DNA of 47,331 nt from an uncultured Formosa sp. (GTDB lineage Bacteria > Bacteroidota > Bacteroidia > Flavobacteriales > Flavobacteriaceae). The notes below the pieces were generated by a model. It did no database searches, was not told the origin of the DNA, and saw nothing but the letters and a program-made list of their open reading frames with translations. The stretch's first letter is position 1. Each line of letters opens with the position of its first letter. The translations under genes and the position numbers were made by a program. The DNA lies in assembly GCA_913052445.1 (NCBI GenBank), contig CAJXDP010000010.1, forward strand, positions 1-47,331. Direction: 5' to 3'. Of this stretch, positions 8,463 through 16,882 are shown piece by piece.

Positions 8463-8765
8463 GTTGTGTTATATTTATTTTATAAAGTTACTAAAAGCAG
8501 ATTACACTATAGACATATTTTTAAATTAGAATGAAGTTAATAGAGCTTATGGGCTAAAAGATAAACCTTAGTTAAAGCTACTTTAGATCGAAAAAAAAAC
8601 AATTCAAAACAACAGTAATAACAAACTAAGCCATTCTCTTACAGCTTTTTTAAACAACTAAGAGTTCTATCACACGAATGTTATTGCAGTTTAATTTTAC
8701 GATTATATTAACAAAAAAATGTTTTAATAGTTTTAAATTTGAGTGTATTTAAAAATATATAATAA
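8463..8765. other. 303-bp AT-rich divergent intergenic region
   Basis: This separates the minus-strand phosphatase from the plus-strand small membrane ORFs. No RNA gene, repeat or open frame of note. The only recognisable signal is a -7-like box at 8734-8741. Confidence 0.5.
8734..8741 (+). promoter_or_regulatory. -7 box candidate before the small membrane ORF pair
   Basis: TAAATTTG fits TANNTTTG and lies 24 bases before the ATG at 8766. No -33 TTTG is found at the expected distance. Confidence 0.35.
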
Positions 8766-8933
8766 ATGATTAGAGAATTTATATTTAAATGGTATCCAGT
8801 AATTTTGGCATTTATATGCCTATTATACTCTGTTGGCCTAAGTGTTATGGGTAGAACTGACGATGCGCTATACAGTGCGCACTGGCCAGGAACCATTTTG
8901 TTATTTGCTTTAACTATTAGACAAAGAAGGTAG
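8766..8933 (+). CDS. 55-residue membrane protein
   Basis: ATG at 8766 and TAG at 8931-8933 give MIREFIFKWYPVILAFICLL followed by YSVGLSVMGRTDDALYSAHW and PGTILLFALTIRQRR. It has a hydrophobic helix at residues 10-29, a polar loop containing RTDDALYSAHW, a second short hydrophobic stretch at 41-50, and a basic end (IRQRR). The next ORF starts only two bases after the stop, implying translational coupling. I do not recognise the family. The composition and the tight coupling to a second membrane ORF make a chance frame unlikely. Confidence 0.6.
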   Translation: MIREFIFKWYPVILAFICLLYSVGLSVMGRTDDALYSAHWPGTILLFALTIRQRR

Positions 8934-8935
8934 GA

Positions 8936-9112
8936 ATGGGATTAGGAATGTTCATTATCGGGTTTATAATTTTTCTTTTTTATGTTTACTTTTTAATATG
9001 GAACATATTTTATAGTAATAAAAAACAAAGACAAGAAAATAATTATGCCAATAAATCAGATGAAATGGACAACGATGGAATGGGCAACTTTTCTCGATTT
9101 CCAGATAAATAA
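8936..9112 (+). CDS. 58-residue single-pass membrane protein
   Basis: ATG at 8936 and TAA at 9110-9112. The N-terminal hydrophobic helix (MGLGMFIIGFIIFLFYVYFL, residues 1-20) is followed by a basic patch (YSNKKQRQ) and a soluble acidic tail with 'DEMDNDGMGNFSRFPDK'. This layout implies an anchored protein with a short cytoplasmic tail. From memory, similar MGLGMF... small proteins occur in other Flavobacteriaceae; this was not checked. It is coupled to the preceding 55-residue ORF and followed by a good terminator (9157-9182), so the two form a self-contained transcription unit. Confidence 0.65.
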   Translation: MGLGMFIIGFIIFLFYVYFLIWNIFYSNKKQRQENNYANKSDEMDNDGMGNFSRFPDK

Positions 9113-9156
9113 ACTCTCCTTAAACTCAAAACAAATAGTTTCCGCTAAATACTACC

Positions 9157-9182
9157 ACCCTCTTTTTTGGAGGGTTTTTTTT
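9157..9182 (+). terminator. rho-independent terminator after the small membrane ORFs
   Basis: ACCCTC (9157-9162), a seven-base loop (TTTTTTG), then GAGGGT (9170-9175) running into eight T's ending at 9182. Its position 44 bases after the TAA supports the reality of the upstream small genes. Confidence 0.85.
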
Positions 9183-9268
9183 AGGCATACTCTTTCCCTT
9201 TTTCTGTTGATGTACAGTGTCTAAATTAATTATAAGAAAATTAATAATGACTTTTTGTTATAGAAATC

Positions 9269-10462
9269 CTAAATGACCTTTAACTTTTTACCAACTTTAA
9301 TAAATGCATTTACTGCTTTATCTAAGTGTTCCTTTGTATGGGCCGCAGATAATTGAACCCTGATTCGTGCTTTGTCTTTTGGAACCACTGGAAAGAAGAA
9401 TCCAATAACATAAATCCCTTCATCTAGAAGTGCATTGGCCATGTCTTGAGACAGCTTAGCGTCATATAACATCACAGGTACAATGGCTGCATCTGCTCCT
9501 ACGAGGTCAAATCCCGCTTTCTGCATCTCAGTTCTAAAATAATCTGTATTTTTTTCCAGTTGATCTCTTAACGAAGTATCTTTTGAAATCAGCTCAAAAA
9601 CCTTAAGCGAAGCACCAACAATGGTAGGTGCTAAAGAATTAGAAAATAGGTAAGGCCTTGATTTCTGACGCAATATTTCAATGATTTCCTTTTTCCCAGT
9701 CGTAAAACCACCCATTGCACCTCCAAGTGCTTTACCAAGAGTTCCCGTTATAATATCAACCCGTCCTAAAACCCCTTTTAATTCCATGGTACCTCTACCT
9801 GTTTCACCAATAAACCCAGATGCGTGGCATTCGTCAACCATTACTAGCGCATCGTAGTTGTCCGCTAAGTCACAAATCTTATCTAAATGGGCTACAATAC
9901 CATCCATTGAAAAAACACCATCAGTTACGATAATTTTGAAACGGTGATTTTGTTTATTTGCTTCAATCAGCTGAGCTTCCAAAGCTTGCATATCGTTGTT
10001 GGCATAGCGATAGCGAGCAGCCTTACATAAACGAACGCCGTCAATAATTGAGGCGTGATTTAATGAATCTGATATAATCGCATCTTCCTTGCTCAATAAA
10101 GGCTCAAACACTCCGCCATTTGCATCAAAAGCTGCTGCGTATAATATAGTGTCTTCACAATGAAAAAACTCAGCAATTTTATACTCTAGCTTTTTGTGAA
10201 TGTCTTGAGTCCCACAAATAAAACGAACGGAAGACATCCCGAAGCCATGCGAATCCAATGTGTCTTTCGCTGCTTGAACAACTTCTTTGTTGTTGGATAA
10301 CCCTAAGTAGTTATTGGAACAAAAATTAATAACCTCCTCACCTGTTGACACTTTTATGACTGCGTCTTGAGAAGTAGTTATAATGCGTTCTTTTTTGTAT
10401 AAACCTTTGGCTTCAATTTCTTTTAATTCGTTTCGCAAGTTTTCCTTTATAGCTCCGTACAT
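9269..10462 (-). CDS. kbl: glycine C-acetyltransferase (2-amino-3-ketobutyrate CoA ligase)
   Basis: 397 residues, the normal length for this PLP-dependent alpha-oxoamine synthase. '[15 protein letters not shown]' near residue 47-61, '[11 protein letters not shown]' (about 131-141), '[13 protein letters not shown]' (about 208-220) and the PLP-lysine segment '[16 protein letters not shown]' (about 240-255) are all present. It cleaves 2-amino-3-ketobutyrate with CoA to glycine and acetyl-CoA in the cytosol. The start is 3 bp after the stop of the threonine dehydrogenase gene, so both are on one transcript and form the two-step threonine degradation pathway. Family relatives (BioF, serine palmitoyltransferase) are less likely given this context. 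Confidence 0.95.
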   Translation of the reverse strand: MYGAIKENLRNELKEIEAKGLYKKERIITTSQDAVIKVSTGEEVINFCSNNYLGLSNNKEVVQAAKDTLDSHGFGMSSVRFICGTQDIHKKLEYKIAEFFHCEDTILYAAAFDANGGVFEPLLSKEDAIISDSLNHASIIDGVRLCKAARYRYANNDMQALEAQLIEANKQNHRFKIIVTDGVFSMDGIVAHLDKICDLADNYDALVMVDECHASGFIGETGRGTMELKGVLGRVDIITGTLGKALGGAMGGFTTGKKEIIEILRQKSRPYLFSNSLAPTIVGASLKVFELISKDTSLRDQLEKNTDYFRTEMQKAGFDLVGADAAIVPVMLYDAKLSQDMANALLDEGIYVIGFFFPVVPKDKARIRVQLSAAHTKEHLDKAVNAFIKVGKKLKVI

Positions 10463-10465
10463 GGC

Positions 10466-11428
10466 TTATTCTTTTAATTTGGTTGTATTATATTTTTCTT
10501 CTAACTTTTCTAGCATCACGCTTGTCATCGATTTTAAATTGAATTTTGGCTTCCAATCCCAGTCATTCCTGGCTTCGTTATCATCTATACTTTTAGGCCA
10601 CTTATCGGCAATTCCTTGTCTAAAGTCAGGCTGATATTCAATTTCAAAACCAGGGTGTTCTTTTTTAATTGCTTCGTAGAGTTCGCTAGGACTAAAGCTC
10701 ATTGATCCTAAATTATATGAAGTCCTTGTTTTAATTTTTGCTTTAGGGACCTGCATAAGCTCGATAGTCGCCCTTATGGCATCTTCCATAAATATCATTG
10801 GTAACTTAGTGTCAGCGTTTAAAAAACAATTGTAAGTTTGTTTCTTAACGGCACTGTGATAAATATCAACCGCATAATCTGTGGTTCCCCCTCCAGGCAT
10901 CGATTGATAGCCAATAACTCCAGGATACCTGATAGAGCGTATATCTAAATCGTAGTTAGTAAAATAGTATTGTGCCCAGTTCTCACCTGCGGCTTTACTA
11001 ATTCCGTATACAGTGGCAGGGTTCAAAAACGCTGATTGTGGGCTTTTTTGTAGAGGAGCTTTATTCCCATAAACAGCTATAGAGCTAGGGAAAAACACCT
11101 TGTTTACAGTACTGATTCTCGCCACTTCAAAGACATTTAGCGTCATTTTCATGTTCAAATCCCACGTTTTTAATGGCTGCTGTTCTCCTTTGGCAGACAA
11201 GATAGCTGCAAGATGATATATCTGAGTTATGGAGTGTTTTTTAACAATGCTATGAACTGAGTCGATATCAGTTGCATCCAAAAGTTCAAATACTCCCTCA
11301 AAATTAGAGTCTAAATAAACGTCAGATGCTATAACTTTAGAAATTCCATGAATGTTCTGAAGTTCCTTTATTAATACAGAACCTAACTGCCCATTGGCTC
11401 CTATGACTAAAACAATATCATCGCTCAT
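10466..11428 (-). CDS. tdh: L-threonine 3-dehydrogenase, short-chain (epimerase-like) type
   Basis: 320 residues with an N-terminal Rossmann motif 'VIGANGQLGS' (residues 8-17), 'SSIAVYG' about residue 115, and the catalytic Tyr/Lys 'YGISKAAGENWAQYY' at about 140-154. This is the NAD-dependent extended short-chain form known from Flavobacterium and animals, unrelated to the zinc-dependent E. coli enzyme. It oxidises threonine to 2-amino-3-ketobutyrate for the Kbl protein encoded 3 bp downstream. UDP-sugar epimerase is the main alternative, but linkage to kbl decides for Tdh. Confidence 0.93.
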   Translation of the reverse strand: MSDDIVLVIGANGQLGSVLIKELQNIHGISKVIASDVYLDSNFEGVFELLDATDIDSVHSIVKKHSITQIYHLAAILSAKGEQQPLKTWDLNMKMTLNVFEVARISTVNKVFFPSSIAVYGNKAPLQKSPQSAFLNPATVYGISKAAGENWAQYYFTNYDLDIRSIRYPGVIGYQSMPGGGTTDYAVDIYHSAVKKQTYNCFLNADTKLPMIFMEDAIRATIELMQVPKAKIKTRTSYNLGSMSFSPSELYEAIKKEHPGFEIEYQPDFRQGIADKWPKSIDDNEARNDWDWKPKFNLKSMTSVMLEKLEEKYNTTKLKE

Positions 11429-11561
11429 AATAAAAATTATTTCGATTTTAAAATTAGTAATAATTAAACTATTTAGGCTTAAATTAAATGTGAATTATTA
11501 ATTGTTAATGCTATTAAGTTTATTGATTATATTTATAAAAAATCCTAACAATCAAAAATTT

Positions 11562-12206
11562 ATGAAAAACCTAATCTTATTTTCTGCTTTTTTAATCTTC
11601 GCTTGCTCAGACGACAATATTGACCTTACCATATATAATTCTGAACTATCAATTATTGAGAACTTAGATAATGATGTTTCTGTTCTAGATATTATTGATA
11701 ATGTTGGTTTAGAGTCTCTTTACGGAGTTGAATTTGGCGGGGGCTTTATTTTTCATGTCGATGAGTCTAATGGTGAGTTATTGGTTGCAAGAGACTACTC
11801 AGAAATTGGAGGTATAGCCTGGGGAGATCATTTTGATTTAAATACAGGAGCGAATATTGGTGATGGGCTTGAAAATACACAACTAATTGTAGACGGAAAC
11901 GCTAATGATAATAGTCAAGGATTTGAGTTTGGCAGTGATAACTATGCTTTTAAAATCGTACTTGATTTGGAGAACGAAGGTTTTGATGATTGGTTTATTC
12001 CCAGTAGTGGGTCTTTAGAGGCTATATATAACAATGTGCACGTAGCTGGACTGGGTGATTTTGACGAATCCCTTGTTTACTGGAGCTCAACTAAAGACGG
12101 GTACTTTCCTTACGTAATATTCTTTAACTTTGAGTCTTGGGGTGGCCAGGCCTTTGCGGGGTCTTGTGTCGATGCTAACGGACTTGTGATTGCTAGAAAA
12201 TTTTAA
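11562..12206 (+). CDS. lipoprotein with DUF1566-like domain
   Basis: 214 residues from the ATG at 11562. An in-frame TTG at 11502 is rejected because the lipoprotein signal MKNLILFSAFLIFAC begins at the ATG (lipobox Cys15). Residues about 60-214 show the pattern of DUF1566/Lcl-like proteins: 'GGGFIFHVDESNGELLVA', 'GIAWGDHF', 'DDWFIPSSGSLEAIYNN', 'YWSSTKDG', and a C-terminal 'VIARKF'. The 'WFIPS...YWSST' pair is the most recognisable part. These domains occur in surface and adhesin-like proteins, with unclear function. The Kazal lipoprotein follows 7 bp downstream, probably co-transcribed. Confidence 0.8.
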   Translation: MKNLILFSAFLIFACSDDNIDLTIYNSELSIIENLDNDVSVLDIIDNVGLESLYGVEFGGGFIFHVDESNGELLVARDYSEIGGIAWGDHFDLNTGANIGDGLENTQLIVDGNANDNSQGFEFGSDNYAFKIVLDLENEGFDDWFIPSSGSLEAIYNNVHVAGLGDFDESLVYWSSTKDGYFPYVIFFNFESWGGQAFAGSCVDANGLVIARKF

Positions 12207-12213
12207 CAAAAAG

Positions 12214-12447
12214 ATGAGTAAATCATTCTATTTAATTGCCTTCTTGTTTTTAATATGTTGCAGTAATTCTGACAACTCTAGTGATGTCCTGCCTAGTTGC
12301 GTAGACCCTTCTTTGATAGACCTTGAGGCTGTTTGCACTCAAGAATATGACCCAGTTTGCGGGTGTGATGGTAATACATATACAAATGCCTGTGTTGCGC
12401 TTAATTCCGCTGGAATTATAGCATATGGGCAGGGCCCATGCGACTAA
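12214..12447 (+). CDS. Kazal-type protease inhibitor lipoprotein
   Basis: 77 residues from the ATG at 12214; the longer TTG frame from 12190 overlaps the previous gene and is rejected. The signal peptide ends in a lipobox (LFLIC, Cys15 or Cys16). Mature cysteines at 29, 41, 49, 51, 60 and 76, with 'YDPVCGCDGNTYTNAC', give the classical six-cysteine Kazal signature (PVCGxDGxTYxNxC). Kazal domains inhibit serine proteases by inserting a reactive loop; here the loop would be around T42-Q43. Surface anchoring suggests protection against self or environmental proteases, by inference. Confidence 0.9.
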   Translation: MSKSFYLIAFLFLICCSNSDNSSDVLPSCVDPSLIDLEAVCTQEYDPVCGCDGNTYTNACVALNSAGIIAYGQGPCD

Positions 12448-12526
12448 ATTAAAATTCTATTTTATCCTTCATTTAAATAATTAACCTTTAATTTTGTTTA
12501 AAAATTAACAAAACCCTACGATCGTT

Positions 12527-12781
12527 ATGAAAAATTTAATTTATGTTTTTTGCTTTCTAGCCTTCGGCTGTGATTCAGAAAGAGATTGTTGTGAGATTAT
12601 TAATAAAGTTTATGCCGACAATCAATATACCCTAGTGGGGGCTTTTGCAAGCTCGATCAATAACCCTGATAGTGGAGGTAATAATGGTGGACTTGGCGAC
12701 AATTTTGGAGATGTAAATATCGATGTAAGCCTAGAGGAGTATGACTCCTATGACATAGGAGATAGGTATTGTTTTGAATAA
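12527..12781 (+). CDS. small lipoprotein, unknown
   Basis: 84 residues. MKNLIYVFCFLAFGC is a lipoprotein signal with Cys15. The mature part has 'DCCEIIN' near its start, a glycine/asparagine-rich middle ('NNPDSGGNNGGLGDNFGD') and an acidic end closing with 'RYCFE', so three further cysteines. No family recognised. It lies 79 bp after the Kazal gene and is followed by a strong palindromic terminator, making it the probable last gene of this lipoprotein group. Confidence 0.6.
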   Translation: MKNLIYVFCFLAFGCDSERDCCEIINKVYADNQYTLVGAFASSINNPDSGGNNGGLGDNFGDVNIDVSLEEYDSYDIGDRYCFE

Positions 12782-12873
12782 ATAAGTTTGAATTCTTGGC
12801 CTGTTAACTAACCAGCTCACATTGGGAACTTGCTAAAACTCCTAGCTAAACACTTTTTCTATAAAGTTAATAC

Positions 12874-12905
12874 AAAAAAACCCACTCCTAGGAGTGGGTT
12901 TTTTA
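12874..12905. terminator. bidirectional terminator
   Basis: A perfect self-complementary core AACCCACTCC / GGAGTGGGTT (12879-12900), with an A-run on the left and a T-run on the right. It serves the plus-strand lipoprotein gene and the convergent minus-strand 64-residue gene. Confidence 0.9.
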
Positions 12906-12922
12906 ATTGTGAAGACTTAAAA

Positions 12923-13117
12923 TTAGGCCTTTTTTACAAAAGGTAATCCTGTTTTTTCGTTTTCTACAATCTTTTTTCCAGCAGGAAGATCACATGTATT
13001 ACTACGCTCATCTTTTGCGAAATAATAAATTGTTTGTTCTCTACCACCTTTAAGAATTACATCTTTAGTGTGTAAAAAATAAGTTTTTCCTTTGCTATTT
13101 TTGAATGAATATCCCAT
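12923..13117 (-). CDS. conserved 64-residue soluble protein, unknown function
   Basis: The protein begins MGYSFKNSKGKTYFLHTKDV and continues ILKGGREQTIYYFAKDER, with 'CDLPAGKKIVENEKTGLPFVKKA' at the end. I recall near-identical small proteins (MGY.xKNSKG.TYYLH...LRGGR.QTIYFFAK) in Bacteroidota and in candidate-phylum genomes; this was not checked. There is no signal peptide or membrane segment. The predicted all-beta, basic protein is likely cytosolic. Single gene ending in the bidirectional terminator. Confidence 0.85.
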   Translation of the reverse strand: MGYSFKNSKGKTYFLHTKDVILKGGREQTIYYFAKDERSNTCDLPAGKKIVENEKTGLPFVKKA

Positions 13118-13209
13118 AATATATGTTTTGTTTAGTCTAAATTACAAAAATTAGTTTGTTATTTCCAAAGAAAATATCAGATAAATGACATTTTTTTTAA
13201 GAAGTAATG

Positions 13210-14055
13210 CTAATTGTTAATAAAATGAGTGATTTCAGTATGAATTTGGTGAAAATAAGGGGGAAGAATACTTAACGACCAAGGATGACTGCTTCCAAAC
13301 ACATGATTTGCACCTTCAAGAACTATAAGTTGACTCCTTGGACTCCACTTGTGAAGTGATAAAGCTTCATTTATAGATACGCTATTATCTGCGTCTCCGT
13401 GAACAATTAAAAACGGAATCTTCATCTTTTTAACCGCTGTCTTAATTGTTAGTCTAGATTCATTCGTTATAAAATCCTTGTAGAATTGATAATAGTGTGG
13501 CATTTTTTGCTTAGTTCGACCATTTTCTACATAACGAACCCCTGTTTTCTTCCACTTTTGTAATTCTTTTCCTTTTGGAAACCTTGTTTTAAAATTAGAG
13601 ACGCCTGCCAAACTAATAACTTTTCTAACTCTAGAGTCTTCGGAAGCTTTAATCGTTACAATGCTCCCGCCACGACTATGTCCTATCAATATAATATTCG
13701 AAGTGTCAATACCACGGTATTTAAACTGGGCTCTTTGCGCCCAGCTTATAACCCGGTCCAGGTCCTCTAGTTCTTTTGTATAGTTGTTGTTCCCGAAGGC
13801 TTCTAAATCTGGAAAATCAATGGGCTGTTTGCATGTTCCGCCATTATGAGAAAAATTAAACTTTAAAACAGCAAGACCAGAGGTGGCTAAGGCTTCAGAT
13901 AACAATGACCAGGCTCCCCAGTCCTTAAAACCCTTGTAGCCGTGGCAAAAAACAATTAGAGGCATCGACCCATTAGAGCTATTGTACGTTAGATCCATAA
14001 GAATCGACCGTTTGCATGCTCCTTCAATTGTAATATTTAAATCGTGAACAATCAT
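13210..14055 (-). CDS. alpha/beta-hydrolase
   Basis: 281 residues with a full catalytic set: the oxyanion strand 'LIVFCHGYKGFKDWGAW' (about 33-49), nucleophile elbow 'LIGHSRGGS' (about 122-130), acid 'IVHGDADNSV' (about 217-226) and histidine 'GANHVFGSSHPW' (about 245-256). It resembles dienelactone-hydrolase or prolyl-oligopeptidase-like cytosolic esterases. The substrate is unknown. The ATG abuts the stop of the AddB-like gene with no intervening base, implying coupled translation. There is no obvious functional link to recombination. Confidence 0.88.
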   Translation of the reverse strand: MIVHDLNITIEGACKRSILMDLTYNSSNGSMPLIVFCHGYKGFKDWGAWSLLSEALATSGLAVLKFNFSHNGGTCKQPIDFPDLEAFGNNNYTKELEDLDRVISWAQRAQFKYRGIDTSNIILIGHSRGGSIVTIKASEDSRVRKVISLAGVSNFKTRFPKGKELQKWKKTGVRYVENGRTKQKMPHYYQFYKDFITNESRLTIKTAVKKMKIPFLIVHGDADNSVSINEALSLHKWSPRSQLIVLEGANHVFGSSHPWSLSILPPYFHQIHTEITHFINN

Positions 14056-16812
14056 CTATACATCCTTTTCTGTGAAATCAACTTTTGAATCAAATAATTC
14101 TAAAATTAAGTTCTTAAGTTCTTGTTCGTAACTATCAATAATTTCTGATGATATTTGAGTTATTTTATTTGAATAGGATCCTAATTTATCTTTTTTTGTA
14201 AACTTTAGTAATCCTGACTTTAAATTTTTAAAAGATATAACCCCAGCTTCTACAGGTCCTGTAAATGGCACCTTCTTGTTTAACATGTATGCATAGGTCA
14301 AAATCTGAAAACTCTTGCTGAATCCTTTATAGTCTGAAGTTAAGTCTTTCCAATTGATAAGCTCTAATTCCGATTGTGAGACTTGTGAGGTTTTGTAATC
14401 AATAATTCTTTGGATGCCATTACAGCAGTCTACCCTGTCAATTTTTCCGACAATTTGAACAGGCAGCTGAAGTTCAGGGATTGTAAAGTCCGCAATAATC
14501 TTAAATTCAATCGCTATGATCTTAATTTTATCTCCATTGCTAATACTGTTCAGTTCATGCTTCAAAAAATTAAAAACATACCTTTTGGCCACTTCATAGC
14601 TAATAAGGTTAGGGCCTTGAGTAATATCTCCATCTTTGTAAAGTTTTCTAAAATGGTGAGCGACTGTGTGTTCAATTTTCGGAATTAAGTCATTAATATT
14701 TTGAGTATTCAAAACAGAGCCAACTAAGGGTTTATAAAAATCTTCCAGCGTATTGTGGATAATACTTCCAAATGTATTAGCGGCTACTGTTTCTTCTAAA
14801 ATGTTTTCATACTCTAGTCCTAATATTTTTTGATTATAAAAATCAATTGGGTTACGAATATATTGACTCATAGAAGATGGCGAGAACCCCTCTGCTGCCA
14901 CATCTCTAAGTTTAGAAATGATTTCAGGTGATTTTTTTATTTTAAGTAATTGCGGAATCAACTGTGGTGTTTCTGGAATTATAATTTTATGATTAAGATT
15001 GTGAATTCCCTCATGTTCTAGTTGAATCAAAAAACGACTGCGCTCACCTCCACTTAATACGTCTGGCTCTGTATTATAAATAATATGGGCATTCTGTGCG
15101 CGTTGAAGAAGGCGATAAAAATGATATGTATAAACTGCATCTTTTTCTTTGTAGGTTGGCATCCCGTTTTCAATCTTAACATCAAAAGGTATAAAAGAAT
15201 TATATGTTTTGCCTGCTGGTAATATGCCTTCGTTAACTGAAACTATAATTACGGTTTCAAAATCTAAAACACGAGACTCTAGCATTCCCATTATTTGGAG
15301 CCCCTGTAGAGGTTGACCTTTAAAATCTAATGTTTCTTTACTCAATAACTCCTTATAAATACTTTGTAAAACTTTAATCGTGGTGATGTAACCATACGTT
15401 TTATTTAACTCATTTAAATGATTAAATATTTCAGAAAATCTAAATAAGTGTTCCAGGGGTAGTAAGTGTTTGTTTTTGGATTTGCCATAGTGGTCTTTTA
15501 ACTTAAATATTATCACTAATACACTTTCAATTGCTTTGCTTGGTGAATTGTTCCAGTTTGTGAACAAAAGCTTTAAAATCGACCTATTTTCTGGAGAAAT
15601 TGCAATAATTTGATCTGTCGAAAGACTTACTAAGTTAAGCTTATTCAAGCTAGAGATGATCAATTGCCCTCCGTCATGATCTTTTACTTGTAATAAGGGT
15701 CGCACAAATGGATGCGACAATACACCTATTATGTCCTTATGATAATATTGGGGAGAGGATTCTTTTTGAAGCTGGAACCATTGATTAATAAAGGATGAAA
15801 AAGGAGTTTGTTTTAAAGGCAAGCCCATGGTAATATTGATGTCTTCAATAGTGCTTGGAATTGAATTTAATATAGGAGTTAATAAGTCTTCATTTCCTAA
15901 TATTAAGGCTGTATTATGAAGCTTGTTTTCTGCGTGCAAACGTTTTAGAAGAGTGCCAACATACTTAACCTGGCCTATGTTTTTTGGAGTCCCGACAATA
16001 GAAATATTTTTAGGCTTCTTATAATGATTAGAAATCCACTTCAAAGGAAGTGATTTAAAATATGGCCACTGATTTTGATACTGTCTTATGAAATAACCTG
16101 CATCATGGTATGGGGTGTTTACAAAAGTTTGGTCTATATCCCAATAAATAGCTGCTTTTTCTTGCTTTAATAGCTCCTGAATAATTGTCGCCTCTGAAGT
16201 GTTTAAAGCATTAAAGCCCAAAAAGACATGCGACTTGAGTGGATTATTCAAAGTATATAGTTCTAGGTTTTCAACCGCTTCTCGATAAATCAACCCCTGA
16301 TACCCAACCCCTTTGTCTAATAATTGATTCGTGAATCTTGAGTAGTAAGAGTCAACTTTTTTCCAAAACAACAGATATCCTTCTATAAGTGGGGTAGAAT
16401 TAGCTTCAAGCGACCAGTGATTTAGCTCTTGAATCGCTGTGAGGTATTCAAATATCCGTTGTTGAGGAATTAAGTGACGATCTATCTCATTAAAGTCCTG
16501 AAGTACTACTGGGGCCCACTTAGAAAAGCTATCAAATGAATCTCTTTCGTGCAATGGAGTAAGTTCTAAGTAAACGCTGTAAAGCTCAAAAACAAGCTCA
16601 GTATTGCTAAGGAGTCTTAGTTGAGATAGTTCTTCAATAAAACACTCAATTGAGATTATTTTAGGCAAGAAACCCGTTGTTTTAATTATCTTAGACCACT
16701 CTCTTTTTAAAAATATCCCAGAGCGTTTATTTGGCAGAATAAGGGTAAGCTTAGAAAGATCGCTTGAGCGTAATTGAAGGTCTTTTAGAACGTCATAAAT
16801 AAAACTTGTCAT
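14056..16812 (-). CDS. addB: AddB-like PD-(D/E)XK nuclease subunit of the RecBCD-type recombination complex
   Basis: 918 residues. The N-terminal part has a degenerate helicase core ('TLILPNKRSGIFLKREW', about 23-39, in place of a Walker A motif). The C-terminal nuclease reads 'VGKIDRVDCCNGIQRIIDYKTS' (about 787-808) and 'FQILTYAYM' (about 832-840), the RecB-family signature. It would partner the AddA-like helicase-nuclease in double-strand end resection. The cysteine before the nuclease that binds an iron-sulfur cluster in Bacillus AddB is not seen: the region reads 'SMSQYIRNPIDFYNQKILGL'. The ompA gene separates it from addA. Confidence 0.9.
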   Translation of the reverse strand: MTSFIYDVLKDLQLRSSDLSKLTLILPNKRSGIFLKREWSKIIKTTGFLPKIISIECFIEELSQLRLLSNTELVFELYSVYLELTPLHERDSFDSFSKWAPVVLQDFNEIDRHLIPQQRIFEYLTAIQELNHWSLEANSTPLIEGYLLFWKKVDSYYSRFTNQLLDKGVGYQGLIYREAVENLELYTLNNPLKSHVFLGFNALNTSEATIIQELLKQEKAAIYWDIDQTFVNTPYHDAGYFIRQYQNQWPYFKSLPLKWISNHYKKPKNISIVGTPKNIGQVKYVGTLLKRLHAENKLHNTALILGNEDLLTPILNSIPSTIEDINITMGLPLKQTPFSSFINQWFQLQKESSPQYYHKDIIGVLSHPFVRPLLQVKDHDGGQLIISSLNKLNLVSLSTDQIIAISPENRSILKLLFTNWNNSPSKAIESVLVIIFKLKDHYGKSKNKHLLPLEHLFRFSEIFNHLNELNKTYGYITTIKVLQSIYKELLSKETLDFKGQPLQGLQIMGMLESRVLDFETVIIVSVNEGILPAGKTYNSFIPFDVKIENGMPTYKEKDAVYTYHFYRLLQRAQNAHIIYNTEPDVLSGGERSRFLIQLEHEGIHNLNHKIIIPETPQLIPQLLKIKKSPEIISKLRDVAAEGFSPSSMSQYIRNPIDFYNQKILGLEYENILEETVAANTFGSIIHNTLEDFYKPLVGSVLNTQNINDLIPKIEHTVAHHFRKLYKDGDITQGPNLISYEVAKRYVFNFLKHELNSISNGDKIKIIAIEFKIIADFTIPELQLPVQIVGKIDRVDCCNGIQRIIDYKTSQVSQSELELINWKDLTSDYKGFSKSFQILTYAYMLNKKVPFTGPVEAGVISFKNLKSGLLKFTKKDKLGSYSNKITQISSEIIDSYEQELKNLILELFDSKVDFTEKDV

Positions 16813-16823
16813 GTTATAAAAAT

Positions 16824-16855
16824 AAAAAAACGCTTCGCGATAGCGAAGCGTTTTT
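16824..16855 (-). terminator. ompA terminator
   Basis: CGCTTCGC (16831-16838), loop GATA, GCGAAGCG (16843-16850), with A and T runs on both sides. On the minus strand it follows ompA by about 30 bases and ends only about 12 bases before the addB ATG. Confidence 0.9.
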
Positions 16856-16882
16856 AGCTTTTTATTGTAAAGGGCTAATAAG

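Noticed and set aside
9157-9182. Terminator stem ACCCT-N9-AGGGT as a third copy of the nitrogen operator
   Set aside because: It is followed by a long T-run after a stop codon, so it is a terminator; the likeness shows that the operator idea needs comparative proof.
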